A DNA stretch of 64,000 nucleotides from Glyphotaelius pellucidus (GCA_936435175.1 OW386550.1:17441133-17505132), one strand, 5' to 3'; positions 32,501-41,467 are shown, numbered from the stretch's first letter. Numbers and translations: made by a program. The notes: generated by a model not told the origin, from the letters alone.

Positions 32501-35500
32501 TTTTTTGATCTAGTATGGATACGTGCTATTTTTTGTTGTTTATGATGATGATATAATTAAAGAAATCAATTTTGCTTCATTTTGGAGACAACTTTGGAAT
32601 TTTTTTGTGAGTTATATTTATAATTATTAAAAAATATATCTTGCCTTATCTACTGGTTATTATGTATAATGAAAAATAAAATAAAAAATATTCCAACATA
32701 AATAGATCATTTGTAATTTAAATTTACACCTACCAAAACGCTTTCTTTAAATAATTTTTATTTTATATTTCATCATCAGAGTGGAAGATACTCTCAGTAT
32801 CGCCCTGGTGTAAGACCACCATTCAGAATTGAAAAGTTGCTTGAAATGACTTTGGCCATGTTTGGTGACCAGATCTGAATAGCCAGGTACTTCCTACCTT
32901 CCCCTTCCCCATCTCCTTCCCATCCCCACTACCTTCAGCCTCACAACATACCCCAATTGGGGATGCCATAGCCTCACTGGCTCCAGACGGGAGCAGTTGG
33001 GACTCTTGTGCGGTATTCATATAAAAAAATATAAAAAAATCACATCTTAATATATAAAAAATAATGTTTCTTTATTTGGCCCTTATGCGGTCCTAAACCA
33101 TTCACCCGATTATGATGAAACTTTGGGGATTTGATGTGCGCAAGTCCGCGATGGTCTCTGTATATAATAGTGAGCTCTGGTGTTATGAAATTATTTCCTA
33201 TGCTATCCATACGATTGCGGTGAAACTTTGGTGGGTTGTTGTGCGCACGCTCTTGAAGATTTCTATACATATACTACTCCGTTTATTTAACCATCATAGA
33301 GAAATACGAATTTAAAGTGGCGACCACTGGCATTCGGCGACCAATACACGGTCGCCACTTTATTTTACTGAAATTTTTACACAGTTTATTAATAGATGTC
33401 TTTACAAGCAACTTGGCGAAATTAGTCCTGATCGCCAATCGGTATGGAAGTGCATGGGGTCCGAATATTTAAATTTCGGAATCTGTCGCTACGCAGCTAG
33501 GCGCTAGGTGATATACACGGCCTCGTATTCTGTACTTCATTCCAAGCTTTTGGTGGCGACCAGGTATGACGTATTTCGCATTTCAGTGGCAACCGGAAAC
33601 GCCTTTTTAGCCTTTAGTGGCATAGATCAACTAATTAACGCGAGTTATAATTTTACTAGCCTGCTATAATAATTTATTTTTTTTGGTTTTATTAAAAGCG
33701 TCACACGTTTCCATACGTTATCGTATTTTGGCGTCAAATCCAAAATTAAGATTTGCATGAAATGGACCGCTCATGCGTTCCCTTGACATACATAAAAATA
33801 CCTCCACACAATTTCATCTGAGAGTCAAATAAAGATAATCGGTTTTTGGAAGAATATAATAGGCATGTTCAGCTTACTTTAATATTCAGCACAATGGGAG
33901 CTTTATCTTTGACTAAGAATGGGTGATGGAAAGGTCTCTCAGCTTCATTAATCTCACTATTGTCCGAATCTTCAGATACGGAGGAAAGTTCTCCTAATGC
34001 TTCTTGTCTCGATAAGTTCTTACAAAAGTCTGTCAGTTCATCAACAGATTTCCCTGAAAAAATAACACATTTTGGTTAATTTCTATCAAAGTAATAATAA
34101 TTACCTTTCATTGGAGAACAGAATACCACGTCTTGTAAAAAATATAAGTTCTTTCCCTTGTTGAGTGATATATTGCAACATTTTGTTCAAAAGAGTGCAT
34201 CTATCAACATTCAAGTACCTGCCAAATTTACAATTTGTTTACATTTCGCCATTCCATAATTTTTTCTGTCAAAAGAAACTTATTTTGAAATTCACAGACA
34301 AATCATTTTAAAGATACCTTTGAATGAATTTATGCACATCGATAGTATCGAAACTTTTTGCCCATAACGCTGTTAGACCAAAATCCTATTCTTGGTATCA
34401 TGGAGGCACAAAATAAAGTTGTGGCAGCCCAGCATAATTATATATGTCAAATCCCTGATATATATATCCACGTGTAAAATTGGTTAAGTCTTTTGAAATG
34501 TACCTCCAGATTTGATAGCAGAGATGACCTTTTGCTGGGCCAGAGGTCCGAGGGATACGGCTGCGGGCAACGCTCCATTCTGCAGCATTGTGATGGCGTT
34601 CTTCCTGGCAATCTCCAGCAGGCGCTTCTTATCAATGCCACGGCGATTACTCTCCGTGTCTTTCGGCTTGCGGTGGTCGCTGCGGCTTGTTCTAGAATCA
34701 AAAAAACAGTCATTAATTTAATTTGTTTGTTTATTTCGGAATAACGGGAGGTTAGAGCAATCCCACAGATTCCATTACCTATCTATAGTAGCCCCAGAGG
34801 GAGCTCGTACATACGTCATTGGTGATGAAAACGAAAAATACAGAAGATACTAGAAGGATGACCTATCTCTAGGACTAGTATACATACATAAGAACACACA
34901 GTAAAAAGTAATGAAAAAAAATAAAAAAATTGTACATAGTAAAGAATATGCAAAATTTTGAATGAAGTACATAACATGGTTTAATTGCCAGAATGGACCA
35001 AATTTTTATTATTACATGTTTTTTTTAATGCTATCTATAAAGAAACTGTAAGAAGGATAAGGTCAGAATCGTTTGCGCCAATATCAATCTAGGACCTAGG
35101 TACTATTTGATTATAGCTTCTCTGAATTATTTTAAAAGAATTTTCTATGAAATTTGCGGGTGGCTTTTGGCAGCTATCAAAGTTACGTTTACATTTTTAA
35201 AATTAATAATAATAAAGGTCATTATTTATTTGAAAACTCCTTTGAATTGCGTTTTTTCATGTTGGGTATGTATTCAGGTTTGTGTAGAAATAATAAAATC
35301 AGTTTATATTGGTATGAATATATTTTTCGACAATTATTTCCAAAATGGGAGATTTTTCAATCTGTTTTATTTTTAGTTAGTTAGCTATTCTGGAAAAAGT
35401 TCTTACAATATTATCATGTAGTTATACAATGACATAAATAATGAGATATATTATCTGGTAAACAGAAAACAATTGCAAAAAAAACAATTGCGTTGTTTTT

Positions 35501-38500
35501 ATATCGATATTTGACCAGGACTCATCAAGATAATTTTAAACTTATACTTTTTTAGTATAATTTTTTTTATTATTGTACATTTCTTTTTATAATCTAGCAC
35601 TAATAATTTTAAATGTATTTTTTGAAAAACTTTCTTTTTGTAAAATGTTGAGAGCCACTGAATTTGTCCAACTATTATTTATAATGTAATAAGAAACTAT
35701 TATAGTAATAAAAAAAAACTCCGAAATTAACTTGCGTAGTAAAAAAGGTACGAAGATAATTAATTAAAATGAAGAAAAACTAGAAAATGAACTCACTCCC
35801 ATGATGTAAATGATAAATAAATAACTCACTAATTAAAGGGTTAAGTGGTTCGCATGGCCCGTTTCGGCCCTTTTCACACAAAACTTAATTTTGGATTTGA
35901 GATCAAAATACCCAACAAAATTGAAAATTATTTTTGTAATCAAAGGGTATATCAAATTAAGGGTATATGTTAAAATTACTACCCAAAAAATGCATTTACA
36001 ACGATTTTATATTTTTAAAATAAATAAAGTTTTTTTTTTTTTTTAACTAACTAACTAACTAACTAACCATCACGCCGTTTCCCCGCAGGGGTAGGCAGAG
36101 AGGACGGACCGCCAAACAACTCGATCTTGGCACACACTCCTTGCTTCGTTCACATTCATACATCGTCTCATACATGCTCTTCTGTTATTCTGACTCTTGA
36201 CATCGCCCGACTCAAGTATCTGATTCACTTGGTCGTGCCATGTCTTCCTCGGGCGTCCCCGACTTCGTCTACCATTCACATTATATTCCTTTTTTTTTTA
36301 AATGTTCATTTACTCACAATAATGTCCAAGTTGTCTGAAACATTAAAATCTTTAATGGCCTCTATCGTATATGTAATTTAAAGGAAAAATAAATAAAGTA
36401 GCTCGGATATGAGCTACTTTATTTATTTTTCCTTTAAATTACATATACGATAGAGGCCATTAAAGATTTTAATGTTTCAGACAACTTGGACATTATTGTG
36501 AGTAAATGAACATTTAAAAAAAAAAAAAAACTTTATTTATTTTAAAAATATAAAATCGTTGTAAATGCATTTTTTGGGTAGTAATTTTAACATAACGTAG
36601 TGAAGTTATTTTTTTAAATATTTTTCTTTTACTCACAAATAATTGTCAAAGTTGCCTCTAAAATCGTGAAACACTAATCTTTAACCCTTTTCACTCCAAG
36701 CCTTTTCTTGTTTTTATTCCACATGCTCCATGCCAAAATTGCGTTTTCTTAATTTTAATTTTTTTTTAGTAAATAATTATTATATTAGTTAAAAAATAAT
36801 TGAAAAAATTGAAAAGGCGTAGTACAAAATGGCCTTTTCAACTCATTTAGCTTTATTTTTTTAGACATGACGGGATCGAGGATTATTTCACTAATAAAGC
36901 TATAGAAAATATAAATTACAAATAATCCATTCAACGAGTCTGCATGAAACAAACATGATATAATGCACAGTTGGAGATAAGATGTTGAGGACAACACGGT
37001 ACGATAACCACTAGTGTACTTTTGTAACACAAATACCTGCTCCTCTACCCGCGCTGAGGCCCAGACCTAAACAAAATTCACTCATCCCTCGACCATAGCA
37101 GGTACTAAAGTATCGTGCGATTCTAAAATATATATACATATTATTCTAGAATAATAAATATATATTCTAGAATAGTAGTGTCTTTAAAACGGGATTCAAA
37201 AATTTTAGTAAAAAAAACCCCTCCTATTTTAAAATTGTCCGCAAAAAGAAGTATTACACCATGTTGAGTGTCATTCGACATTGGAGCTGGTGGAACAAAA
37301 TCAATGTCGAGTAACACTCGACATTGGAGTGGAAAGGGTTAACGGCCTATATCTTATAATTTAAAGCAAAAATTACTAGGTATTTGATATAACTTTTGAT
37401 TACAAAAATAATTTTTCAATTTGGTTGGGTATTTTGATCTCAAATCCAAAATTAAGATTTGTATGAAACGGGCCGCACAAACGTTCCTCTTAACATCCCT
37501 TTATCTCTTCAGTGGTGTTCATAATATAACCATGTACTAGAAAGATCAACAAACCTTTTTTCATCATCGTAGCCATGTCTCGACACTCTTCTATGTCTGT
37601 GTCTTGTTCTGCTACCCGATCTTCTTCGAGAACGGCTATATGACCCTGACCTACTGCGTGACCTAAAAATAGAAGGAAAAAGTAAGTAACGGGTACATAA
37701 TGAAACATGTAACACTAGTATTAAATTTTTACTACATATTTATTTACGGAAAATAATAATAATAAATTTATGTACTTACCTTCTACGTGATTTACTTCTC
37801 GATCTACTACGAGATCTTTTCTTAGTCCTACTGCGGCTATCTTTTGATTTCCCATCTGATAACTTAGTTTTATTTGTTTTATCACTGAAAAGAAGAGATT
37901 GCAAAATTAATACAAATTACGCAGATATTATCATTGTCCTATTTATCATTTTCTACTGTCCTGAGGGAGTATAGCTGCTACCCGTGGCTTTATCCTACTG
38001 ACTTTCTCTTGGGTATGCTTGGAATGAACCATCTACGGGTCAGAAAGTGAGTGTACATTGCTTCACATTTCTTCCGACTGATTTGTGGATGGTTTGAAAA
38101 CTCTATCATGGAGAGCATTCATTTCCATGTTCTTGATGTTATCTCCGTTACCAACAGTATAGACTGTTTATCGACCAACCTGCAGGGACTAACTTGCCAA
38201 CGGTCATGCCGAAAAGGAAGGCAATCTTGTTATTGAACAGAATCAATTCAGATATTAACATATTTAGCTTCAATGAAGCTGCTTTTAAATGGCAAGCTTT
38301 GTTGCTGCTTGTACGACAGGTGAGATATGTTATATTTTATTTTATACTTCTACTATAATTAGAAAAAATGATATTATTCTACTCTAAAAACACTTTAAAA
38401 TGGACAATTTTGTAATGTTTTTAAAAATGATATTTTTTATTGAAATGCAACATTTAGTTTAGTTTAGTTTAGTCCAGTTTTGAAGGTGCAAAATTTCATC

Positions 38501-39785
38501 AATCTCGAAATAGGACTGTAGATTTGTATGCAAATCAAATCCACGCCGCCCATCACAAACAAACTCTTCTTTATATAGATTAGGCGGTTAATAATCTAAT
38601 TAATCAGACTATTCTTCAATATCAACAGTTATGTCAATATAGGTAAAATGCACAATTTACACAACACCATTAAATTTCTCCAAACTGGAGCCACGACAGT
38701 ATTGTATCATTTGGCTGTTATTTTGAATTAAGTATCAAAGAGAGATTATTATAATAAACTCTCTCTGCCATTAAAAAAATGAACGCAATGCAAAATACTT
38801 ACATTATATTTTTAAATAAAAATTACCTTTTTGAGACTTTGGTGCCCGTATCACTCTCTGAGTTATGTCTAGCCAGGGTATTGAGTTTTTCTCTGAGGTC
38901 GGATGTAGGCATATCATCTTCAGATTCTACATCAGAAGGAACTTTCATGGAATCTAAACTCGAAGAGCCTGAAGACAATTCCCCATCTTCATATTTCTCA
39001 GCTTTCTTCCTCGCTTCTTCTTCTGCTTGTTTAACATTGGCTTCAAAAACGGAACTGAATTTCAAATTCTTGATTTGTATTTTATTTATTCCAACTTTAT
39101 TTTTATCGGCGCTATCGGACAGTTTATTATTAGCATCGGTAGATTTTGTAGAAAATTCATCTGGTAATTTAATTTTAGATACATCTGGTGTTTTTGGTAT
39201 AGGAATATGATCTATTGTATTTGAAAGAGTAATAATGTCCGGTTTGATATCGGGTAGGTCTTCGGGTAAAACTTTTGGTTTTTGAACACTTCGTTCATTG
39301 TCTACTTGAATTGTAAAGTTACCCGTATCAAGATTAGTTACCCTACGTTCATTAGCATCACCTTTGCATAGAGTTTGCAGGATAAGACTTGGAAGGGGCG
39401 AGTCTGGGCTGTAAGAGCGTTTTTTCTTTTTACTGACATAACCATTATCAGAATCAGAGCTTTTTGACCTTTTTTTGTGTTTCTTATGCTTGTTCTTTTT
39501 ACTCTTCTTTCTTGTAACTTCCTGATCGCTGTTGGCACTATCATCAGAACTGCTTCTTCCCCGTTTCTCTGTTTTCTTTTTCTTCTTTTCTTTGTGTTTC
39601 TTCTTTTTCTTCGACTTCTTTTCGGGTTTGTCACTATCTAGACGCAGTGAAATTTCTGGAGGCGCCGCATTGAATTGGCGAAAAAGTTCAGATAATATTT
39701 CTGTTGATGACTTCAAAGGTGGCGCGGAAATCTTTTCTTTTTTTAGTTGGTTTTTGTTAGACAGAACATCTATCGTTTCAGCCAT
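20486..39785 (-). CDS. SON: SON splicing cofactor (RS, G-patch and dsRBD protein), 13 exons
   Basis: Exons run 39785-38827, 37884-37780, 37662-37555, 34691-34504, 34053-33878, 32055-31856, 30390-30308, 28762-28683, 28343-28233, 28141-28028, 23228-23061, 21934-21761 and 20599-20486. They join in consistent phase to 859 aa. Domain order: Lys-rich and Ser-rich N-terminal region, RS repeats (about 330-395), conserved SON blocks (KKRLLEIARKNA, PFHHPF, FPVSSGSQHR, GQFTGSTGAQILT, QAWAKR), G-patch (about 717-745) and C-terminal dsRBD (about 783-857). SON is a nuclear-speckle protein that promotes splicing of weak introns. Vertebrate SON exceeds 2400 aa because of large internal repeats absent here. 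Start: the ATG of MAETID; the upstream in-frame triplet at 39797 is GTG. It is head to head with POLR1E and tail to tail with ISCU. Confidence 0.95.
20629..21262. mobile_element. Foldback element with about 200-bp inverted arms in SON intron 12
   Basis: Left arm about 20629-20830 and right arm about 21090-21262 are long inverted copies. Shared blocks include TGGTCGC, TCAACCATAATTGTAATG, GCATTCTGCACTCCTTCTC, GCGAAATTTCATACTCCTC and CAAAGTTTTTGCTTCAC. The loop region carries a diverged piece (about 20955-21030) of the dispersed retroposon found at 32777 and 51915. No coding capacity seen. Confidence 0.7.
21761..21934 (-). CDS. SON: SON exon 12: first half of dsRBD
   Basis: 58 codons after the acceptor TTCTCAG. 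Ends in donor GTAGAA. The core GKHPVSLLGEFCSKRKF and ECGPDHKKNFLFK follow human SON (GKHPVSALMEICNKRRW, SGPDHRKHFLFR). Confidence 0.95.
22430..22630 (+). repeat. Dispersed repeat, related to 35020-35200
   Basis: Shares ATAAAGAAA, then GAAGGA-AAGGTCAGAATCG and a GCTATCAAA segment in the same order as the copy in SON intron 3. Just upstream, at 22372, TTAACCCCTGGTTTGCCG resembles a piggyBac-type end (TTAA then CCC), but the opposite end was not found. This may be a fragment of a second piggyBac family. Confidence 0.45.
23061..23228 (-). CDS. SON: SON exon 11: G-patch
   Basis: 56 codons between acceptor GACATAG and donor GTATTT. The core GGMGMHLLQKMGWKPGEGLG is a canonical G-patch (aromatic after MG, Gly-Leu-Gly at the end) and aligns with human SON GGMGAVLMRKMGWREGEGLG. 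G-patches of this type activate DEAH helicases. Confidence 0.96.
24202..24465. mobile_element. Foldback MITE in SON intron 10
   Basis: The ends AGGTTTTACACCATCTC and GAGATGGTGTAAAACCT are perfect 17-bp inverted repeats. Pairing continues imperfectly for about 110 bp per arm (CAGCCCGATTCCCG, AGAGAC, GCGATCGC-like and ATATGAAAATAG blocks). It is non-coding. No clear target duplication. Confidence 0.75.
24466..26663. other. SON intron 10 sequence, nothing recognised
   Basis: AT-rich intronic sequence between two MITEs. No conserved exon, RNA gene or transposon end recognised. Open frames are short and unlike known families. Confidence 0.5.
26664..26880. mobile_element. Near-perfect foldback MITE, 217 bp, in SON intron 10
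   Basis: Left TGGATTGTCTTAAACCGT and right ACGGTTTAAGACAATCCA are inverted copies. Pairing continues inward through GCACTAAC, TTTCTGAGTTAGAGCTTGA and GGGCTCC, leaving a loop of roughly 60-70 bp. It is non-coding. Confidence 0.78.
28028..28762 (-). CDS. SON: SON exons 8-10: conserved block ahead of the G-patch
   Basis: Exon 8 (28762-28683) is Pro-rich. Exon 9 (28343-28233) encodes a helical segment ending SAISQMYQVNKE. Exon 10 (28141-28028) encodes MSKWAQSKQEPGQFTGSTG and ends QAWAKR. These align with human SON (RAQERIDAWAQLN, PGQFTGSTGVQVLT, QAWIKKDQ). The span includes two short introns. Confidence 0.93.
29063..29980 (-). mobile_element. Candidate solo LTR in SON intron 7
   Basis: A GC-rich 918-bp block lies in very AT-rich DNA. 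Read on the minus strand it starts TGTGGCGGCCGCAC and ends GCTCCCTCA, i.e. TG...CA, with T-rich flanks compatible with a 5-6 bp duplication (ATTTTT on both sides). On the minus strand a TTTATATC element near 29557 and an AATAAA near 29138 fit a promoter and polyadenylation signal. A 134-codon frame (29552-29148) has no recognised domain. No second LTR or gag/pol is present. Confidence 0.5.
30308..30390 (-). CDS. SON: SON exon 7: Pro-rich linker
   Basis: 83 bp between acceptor TTTTTAG and donor GTTAGT; encodes GTPGANGSPLAICAPPDPTT and a few more residues. It has low conservation, but its phases (1-1) fit exons 6 and 8. Confidence 0.8.
30720..31330 (+). mobile_element. 5'-truncated LINE: ORF2 C-terminus and structured 3' end
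   Basis: A 154-codon frame (30784-31248) encodes the end of a jockey/CR1-like ORF2: SVQKRAVRLID, LEHRRQVGMLSLFYRYYNG, ARLWNDLPASVF, FKTHVHSFL. The stop is followed by a stem-loop: outer stem 31224-31233 / 31288-31297 (CTCCACACAG / CTGTGTGGAG) and inner stem 31252-31262 / 31276-31286 (AGGCCCTGAGG / CCTCAGGGCCT). A run of A ends the element. It is the best-preserved of four copies in the window, and sits in SON intron 6. Confidence 0.85.
31856..32055 (-). CDS. SON: SON exon 6
   Basis: 200 bp; encodes GGIALPTHTFQEKTMEQSKV, then LQFPVSSGSQHR and GEWRPV, aligning with human SON FPVSSGSQHRKK and GEWVPV. Acceptor TTTCAG, donor GTAAGT. Confidence 0.93.
32195..32386. mobile_element. Foldback MITE, copy A, in SON intron 5
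   Basis: Inverted arms share CAACTCAGAACCATCTC / GAGGTGTTGAGTTG and GTCATTTAGAG / CTTTTAATGAC. An outer CAACTC / CAGTTGG extension is also readable. A second copy lies at 52697-52880 in the BMS1 intron in the same orientation. Confidence 0.65.
32777..33040 (+). mobile_element. Dispersed retroposon-like repeat, copy A
   Basis: About 264 bp, very similar to 51915-52176: CAGAGTGGAAGATACT, AGTATCGCCCTGGTGTAAG, CCAGATCTGAATAGCCAGG, TCTTGTGCGGTATT and an A-rich tail. A diverged piece lies at 20955-21030. The A-rich 3' end suggests a SINE or a LINE 3' tail; no A/B box is obvious. Confidence 0.75.
33045..33270 (+). mobile_element. Helitron-like 5' fragment
   Basis: It starts A|TCTTAATATATAAAAAAT, the TC-start style of the Helitron at 7376-7735. 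Its body shares GATGAAACTTTG, TGTGCGCA and the TATATAATRGTGAGCTC-like motif with that copy and the one at 49023. No CTRR end is found nearby, so it is truncated. Confidence 0.45.
33878..34053 (-). CDS. SON: SON exon 5
   Basis: 176 bp; encodes VDELTDFCKNLSRQEA, an acidic Ser-rich stretch, then ERPFHHPFLVKDKAPIVLNI. It aligns with human SON EELTEKCKQIAQSKE and PPFYHHPFKLSEPKPIFFNL. Acceptor TTTTCAG, donor GTAAGC. Confidence 0.94.
34504..34691 (-). CDS. SON: SON exon 4
   Basis: 188 bp; encodes RGIDKKRLLEIARKNAITML and the following QNGALPAAVSLGP. It corresponds to human SON IDKKKLLEIARANAAAM. Acceptor TTCTAG, donor GTACAT. Confidence 0.94.
35020..35200 (+). repeat. Dispersed repeat, related to 22430-22630
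   Basis: Shares ATAAAGAAACTGTA, GAAGGATAAGGTCAGAATCG and AGCTATCAAAGTTACG in the order seen at 22430-22630. Superfamily unknown. Confidence 0.45.
35966..36594. repeat. Long near-perfect inverted repeat (palindrome)
   Basis: The right arm 36411-36594 is the reverse complement of 35966-36041 plus 36289-36404. Centre is AGTAGCTC-GGATAT-GAGCTACT. The left arm is interrupted by a LINE tail at its T-tract. Near identity of the arms implies a recent inverted duplication, or an assembly artefact. Confidence 0.85.
36042..36288 (-). mobile_element. LINE 3' fragment with (GTTA)n tail
   Basis: On the minus strand 36279-36070 reads GRRSRGRPRKTWHDQV, then CQDRVVWRSVLSAYP, the C-terminal pattern of several non-LTR reverse transcriptases. 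It ends in about six GTTA units (36042-36066), a microsatellite 3' tail. Inserted in the left arm of the palindrome. Confidence 0.75.
36685..37338. mobile_element. piggyBac-type non-autonomous element
   Basis: TTAA lies directly outside both ends (36681-36684, 37339-37342). The ends CCCTTTTCACTCC and GGAGTGGAAAGGG are inverted copies. Its left end and internal segments match the inverted right end and left interior of the element at 47182-48218, including a GTCGAGTAACACTCGAC palindrome. No intact transposase. Confidence 0.82.
37555..37884 (-). CDS. SON: SON exons 2-3: RS domain
   Basis: Exon 2 (37884-37780) encodes SDGKSKDSRSRTKKRSRSRS and further RS residues. Exon 3 (37662-37555) encodes RSRSRSGSYSRSRRRSGSR and HRHRRVSRHGYDDEK. 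RS repeats like these mediate speckle targeting and protein contacts in splicing factors. The intron between them is 117 bp. Confidence 0.92.
38827..39785 (-). CDS. SON: SON exon 1: N-terminal basic/Ser-rich region
   Basis: 959 bp from ATG (MAETIDVLSNKNQLKKEK) to donor GTAATT. It holds several Lys-rich tracts (KKSKKKKKHKEKKKKK, HKKHKKRSKSSDSD) that should act as nuclear localisation signals. A phospho-acceptor-rich C-terminal half includes KYEDGELSSGSSSLDS. Confidence 0.93.
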
Positions 39786-40240
39786 GTCTCCCAACACCCC
39801 GAGTAAATCGGTTTGATTTCAGTTGACACGGAACATGGGCTTAGGAAACCTGCACCAAACACTATATAATTCTTATAATATCGTTTTCAATCACAGTTGT
39901 TGATTTATATAGTCTATGTAGCACTAAATATAAATATTTATACTAAAGTGACCAAAATTATCACAAAATAATCTGACAAAAGCAAACTTCATGACCGGCA
40001 CGCGTTTTCTATGGAATGTTTGTCATAGACAATTTTTTCCTCAGTTTTTTCGCTGCCAAAGCTGGAAATTATTTATTTGAGGTATTTGGAAAATCCAACG
40101 AAAGATATTTTAATTTTTATTTCTGGCAATAATATCACGACACGTGTTTTTGACGTTTGTAACAAAAACAGAATAGTCAGTTTTTTGTTAATTTGTTTTT
40201 GGTTATTATTTTCCGAATACTTCTTTAAATTGTGTAAAAT
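39786..40240. promoter_or_regulatory. Compact bidirectional promoter of SON and POLR1E
   Basis: The two start codons are 455 bp apart on opposite strands, so both 5' UTRs and promoters share this stretch. No TATA box is assigned. The arrangement suggests shared housekeeping control. Confidence 0.6.
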
Positions 40241-41422
40241 ATGACTGTCGATACAAAGGGCAGCGATAATTATAAAGTATCCAATGTTTATAGCAAACAG
40301 GAAGCCTATCCACTTATCATTTCTTTCCAAAATGGAATTCTGCATCGAACCGGAGAAGTCGATTTTCGGGGAGGTATTTATTCGGAAAAGTCTTCGGGTA
40401 AAAAGACAAAAAATGCAATTATCTCCATAGAAAATATGGTTTACGTCGGACAAGAAAAAGAAGACAATGTTTGCAAAAATCTCGTTGTGGTTAGAAATAG
40501 AAATACCGGGGATGTGAGACTTATCGAAGTCGGCAATGCTCGGCTCAAAGCATTGCCAGAATCGGAACAAGTTACCAACACAGAAGAAGTTACCTCTGAA
40601 GACGTCACAGACAAAAAGTATCAGTTAGGAGAAGCTTTTGGTTCCAAGCGCCAGAAAAGAAGACTCGAGCAATCTAAGAAGACGAAGATAGACATTGACA
40701 GCATGAAGGAACAATTAGAAAAAACCATCAATGCCAAACAAATAGACGTCCTGGAAATGTCCCAACATGAAGCTGTCAAACCTGACCTGGTGGTAGAGAA
40801 GTATGCTCCGCGCATGAACCGGGAAGCCTCCAACGTGAAGGACGTCTATCAGATAGAAGACTTCCTGAATGATGAACAATTTCAAACATTGAAGACCACC
40901 GCTAAAAGTGTTTTAGAAGATCAAACATTTGAAATAGCAATGTCCGACTATATTGCTGAAGAAATATTTGCTTTGAGGACTGCATCAACTAGTACTAGCG
41001 AAGAGAAAATTGATATTTGTTCTATTCTTCTCTATGCAGATTGTATCATTCGATATCTAAAAGAACCATATAAGCAAGTCTGCAGCGCTAAATATGTAGT
41101 TTGTGAATATTCAGAGTTGATAGATAAATTAACGTTGAATAGTTTCTCAATGATTAGCGACAAAGGAAGGGCGAGACCACAGACCTTGAAAGATAAATCA
41201 GTTTGCTATCTTTTAGTGTTGCTTCTTATGGCTGGCAATTACAAGATTACTGATGCAAATAAAATGGGTAAAGCGATTGCAGTACCAGTAACCAGATTGA
41301 CTCAAATGGCCAAAGTGGTTGGAGCTCGTATGGTCAGCGATGGCAGCATTTCTAAAATAGTCCTGAGTCTTCCGCTCGCTGCTCCTCCGGTGGTTATGCT
41401 GGGCAAAAGGAAAAGATCCTAA
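40241..41422 (+). CDS. POLR1E: RNA polymerase I subunit RPA49 / POLR1E
   Basis: An intronless 393-aa frame. FQNGILHRTGEVDFRGGIY, the short basic linker and YQLGEAFGSKRQKRRLEQ match the RPA49 family (human YGQAFGSKRQRRAL). Residues about 20-110 form the dimerisation domain that pairs with the RPA34.5/POLR1G partner. The C-terminal half is the tandem winged-helix region, ending in a basic tail GKRKRS. The subunit acts in the nucleolus in promoter escape and elongation on rDNA. The start is the first ATG of the frame. AATAAA lies 45 bp after the stop. It shares a short upstream region with SON. Confidence 0.94.
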   Translation: MTVDTKGSDNYKVSNVYSKQEAYPLIISFQNGILHRTGEVDFRGGIYSEKSSGKKTKNAIISIENMVYVGQEKEDNVCKNLVVVRNRNTGDVRLIEVGNARLKALPESEQVTNTEEVTSEDVTDKKYQLGEAFGSKRQKRRLEQSKKTKIDIDSMKEQLEKTINAKQIDVLEMSQHEAVKPDLVVEKYAPRMNREASNVKDVYQIEDFLNDEQFQTLKTTAKSVLEDQTFEIAMSDYIAEEIFALRTASTSTSEEKIDICSILLYADCIIRYLKEPYKQVCSAKYVVCEYSELIDKLTLNSFSMISDKGRARPQTLKDKSVCYLLVLLLMAGNYKITDANKMGKAIAVPVTRLTQMAKVVGARMVSDGSISKIVLSLPLAAPPVVMLGKRKRS

Positions 41423-41467
41423 ACAAATATACACTTATATGTCTTGTTTATTAATTATCTAATTTAT

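Larger units (their letters stand above)
32417..33793. mobile_element. Possible TIR element related to the 35836-37502 complex
   Basis: Left AAAGGGAAC followed by TTAATTTTGGATTT, and right AAATCCAAAATTAAGATTTG followed by GCGTTCCCTT, are inverted copies of about 60-70 bp. They match the termini of the complex at 35836-37502. The interior holds a retroposon copy and a Helitron-like fragment. Limits are approximate. Confidence 0.45.
35836..37502. mobile_element. Nested complex: old foldback element, palindrome, LINE and piggyBac insertions
   Basis: Outer ends (from AAAGGGTTAAG and ending CTTAACATCCCTTT) are inverted copies for about 130 bp and share GGCCCGTTTC, CTTAATTTTGGATTTGAGAT and AAATACCCAAC. 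Inside lie an almost perfect palindrome (35966-36594) centred near 36408 and a LINE tail that splits its left arm (36042-36288). A diverged direct copy of the left-arm interior follows (about 36610-36684 resuming at 37343), split by a piggyBac-type element (36685-37338). It lies in SON intron 3. Confidence 0.7.

Noticed and set aside
35107..35376. 89-codon hydrophobic frame
   Set aside because: AT-rich composition gives Phe/Ile/Leu-rich frames; overlaps a dispersed repeat and resembles no family.
38455..38480. Short TTTAG-type tandem repeats
   Set aside because: Not the insect telomere unit TTAGG and only about four units; a simple repeat.
39786..39797. Start of SON four codons upstream
   Set aside because: The triplet there is GTG; the ATG at 39785 starts MAETID.
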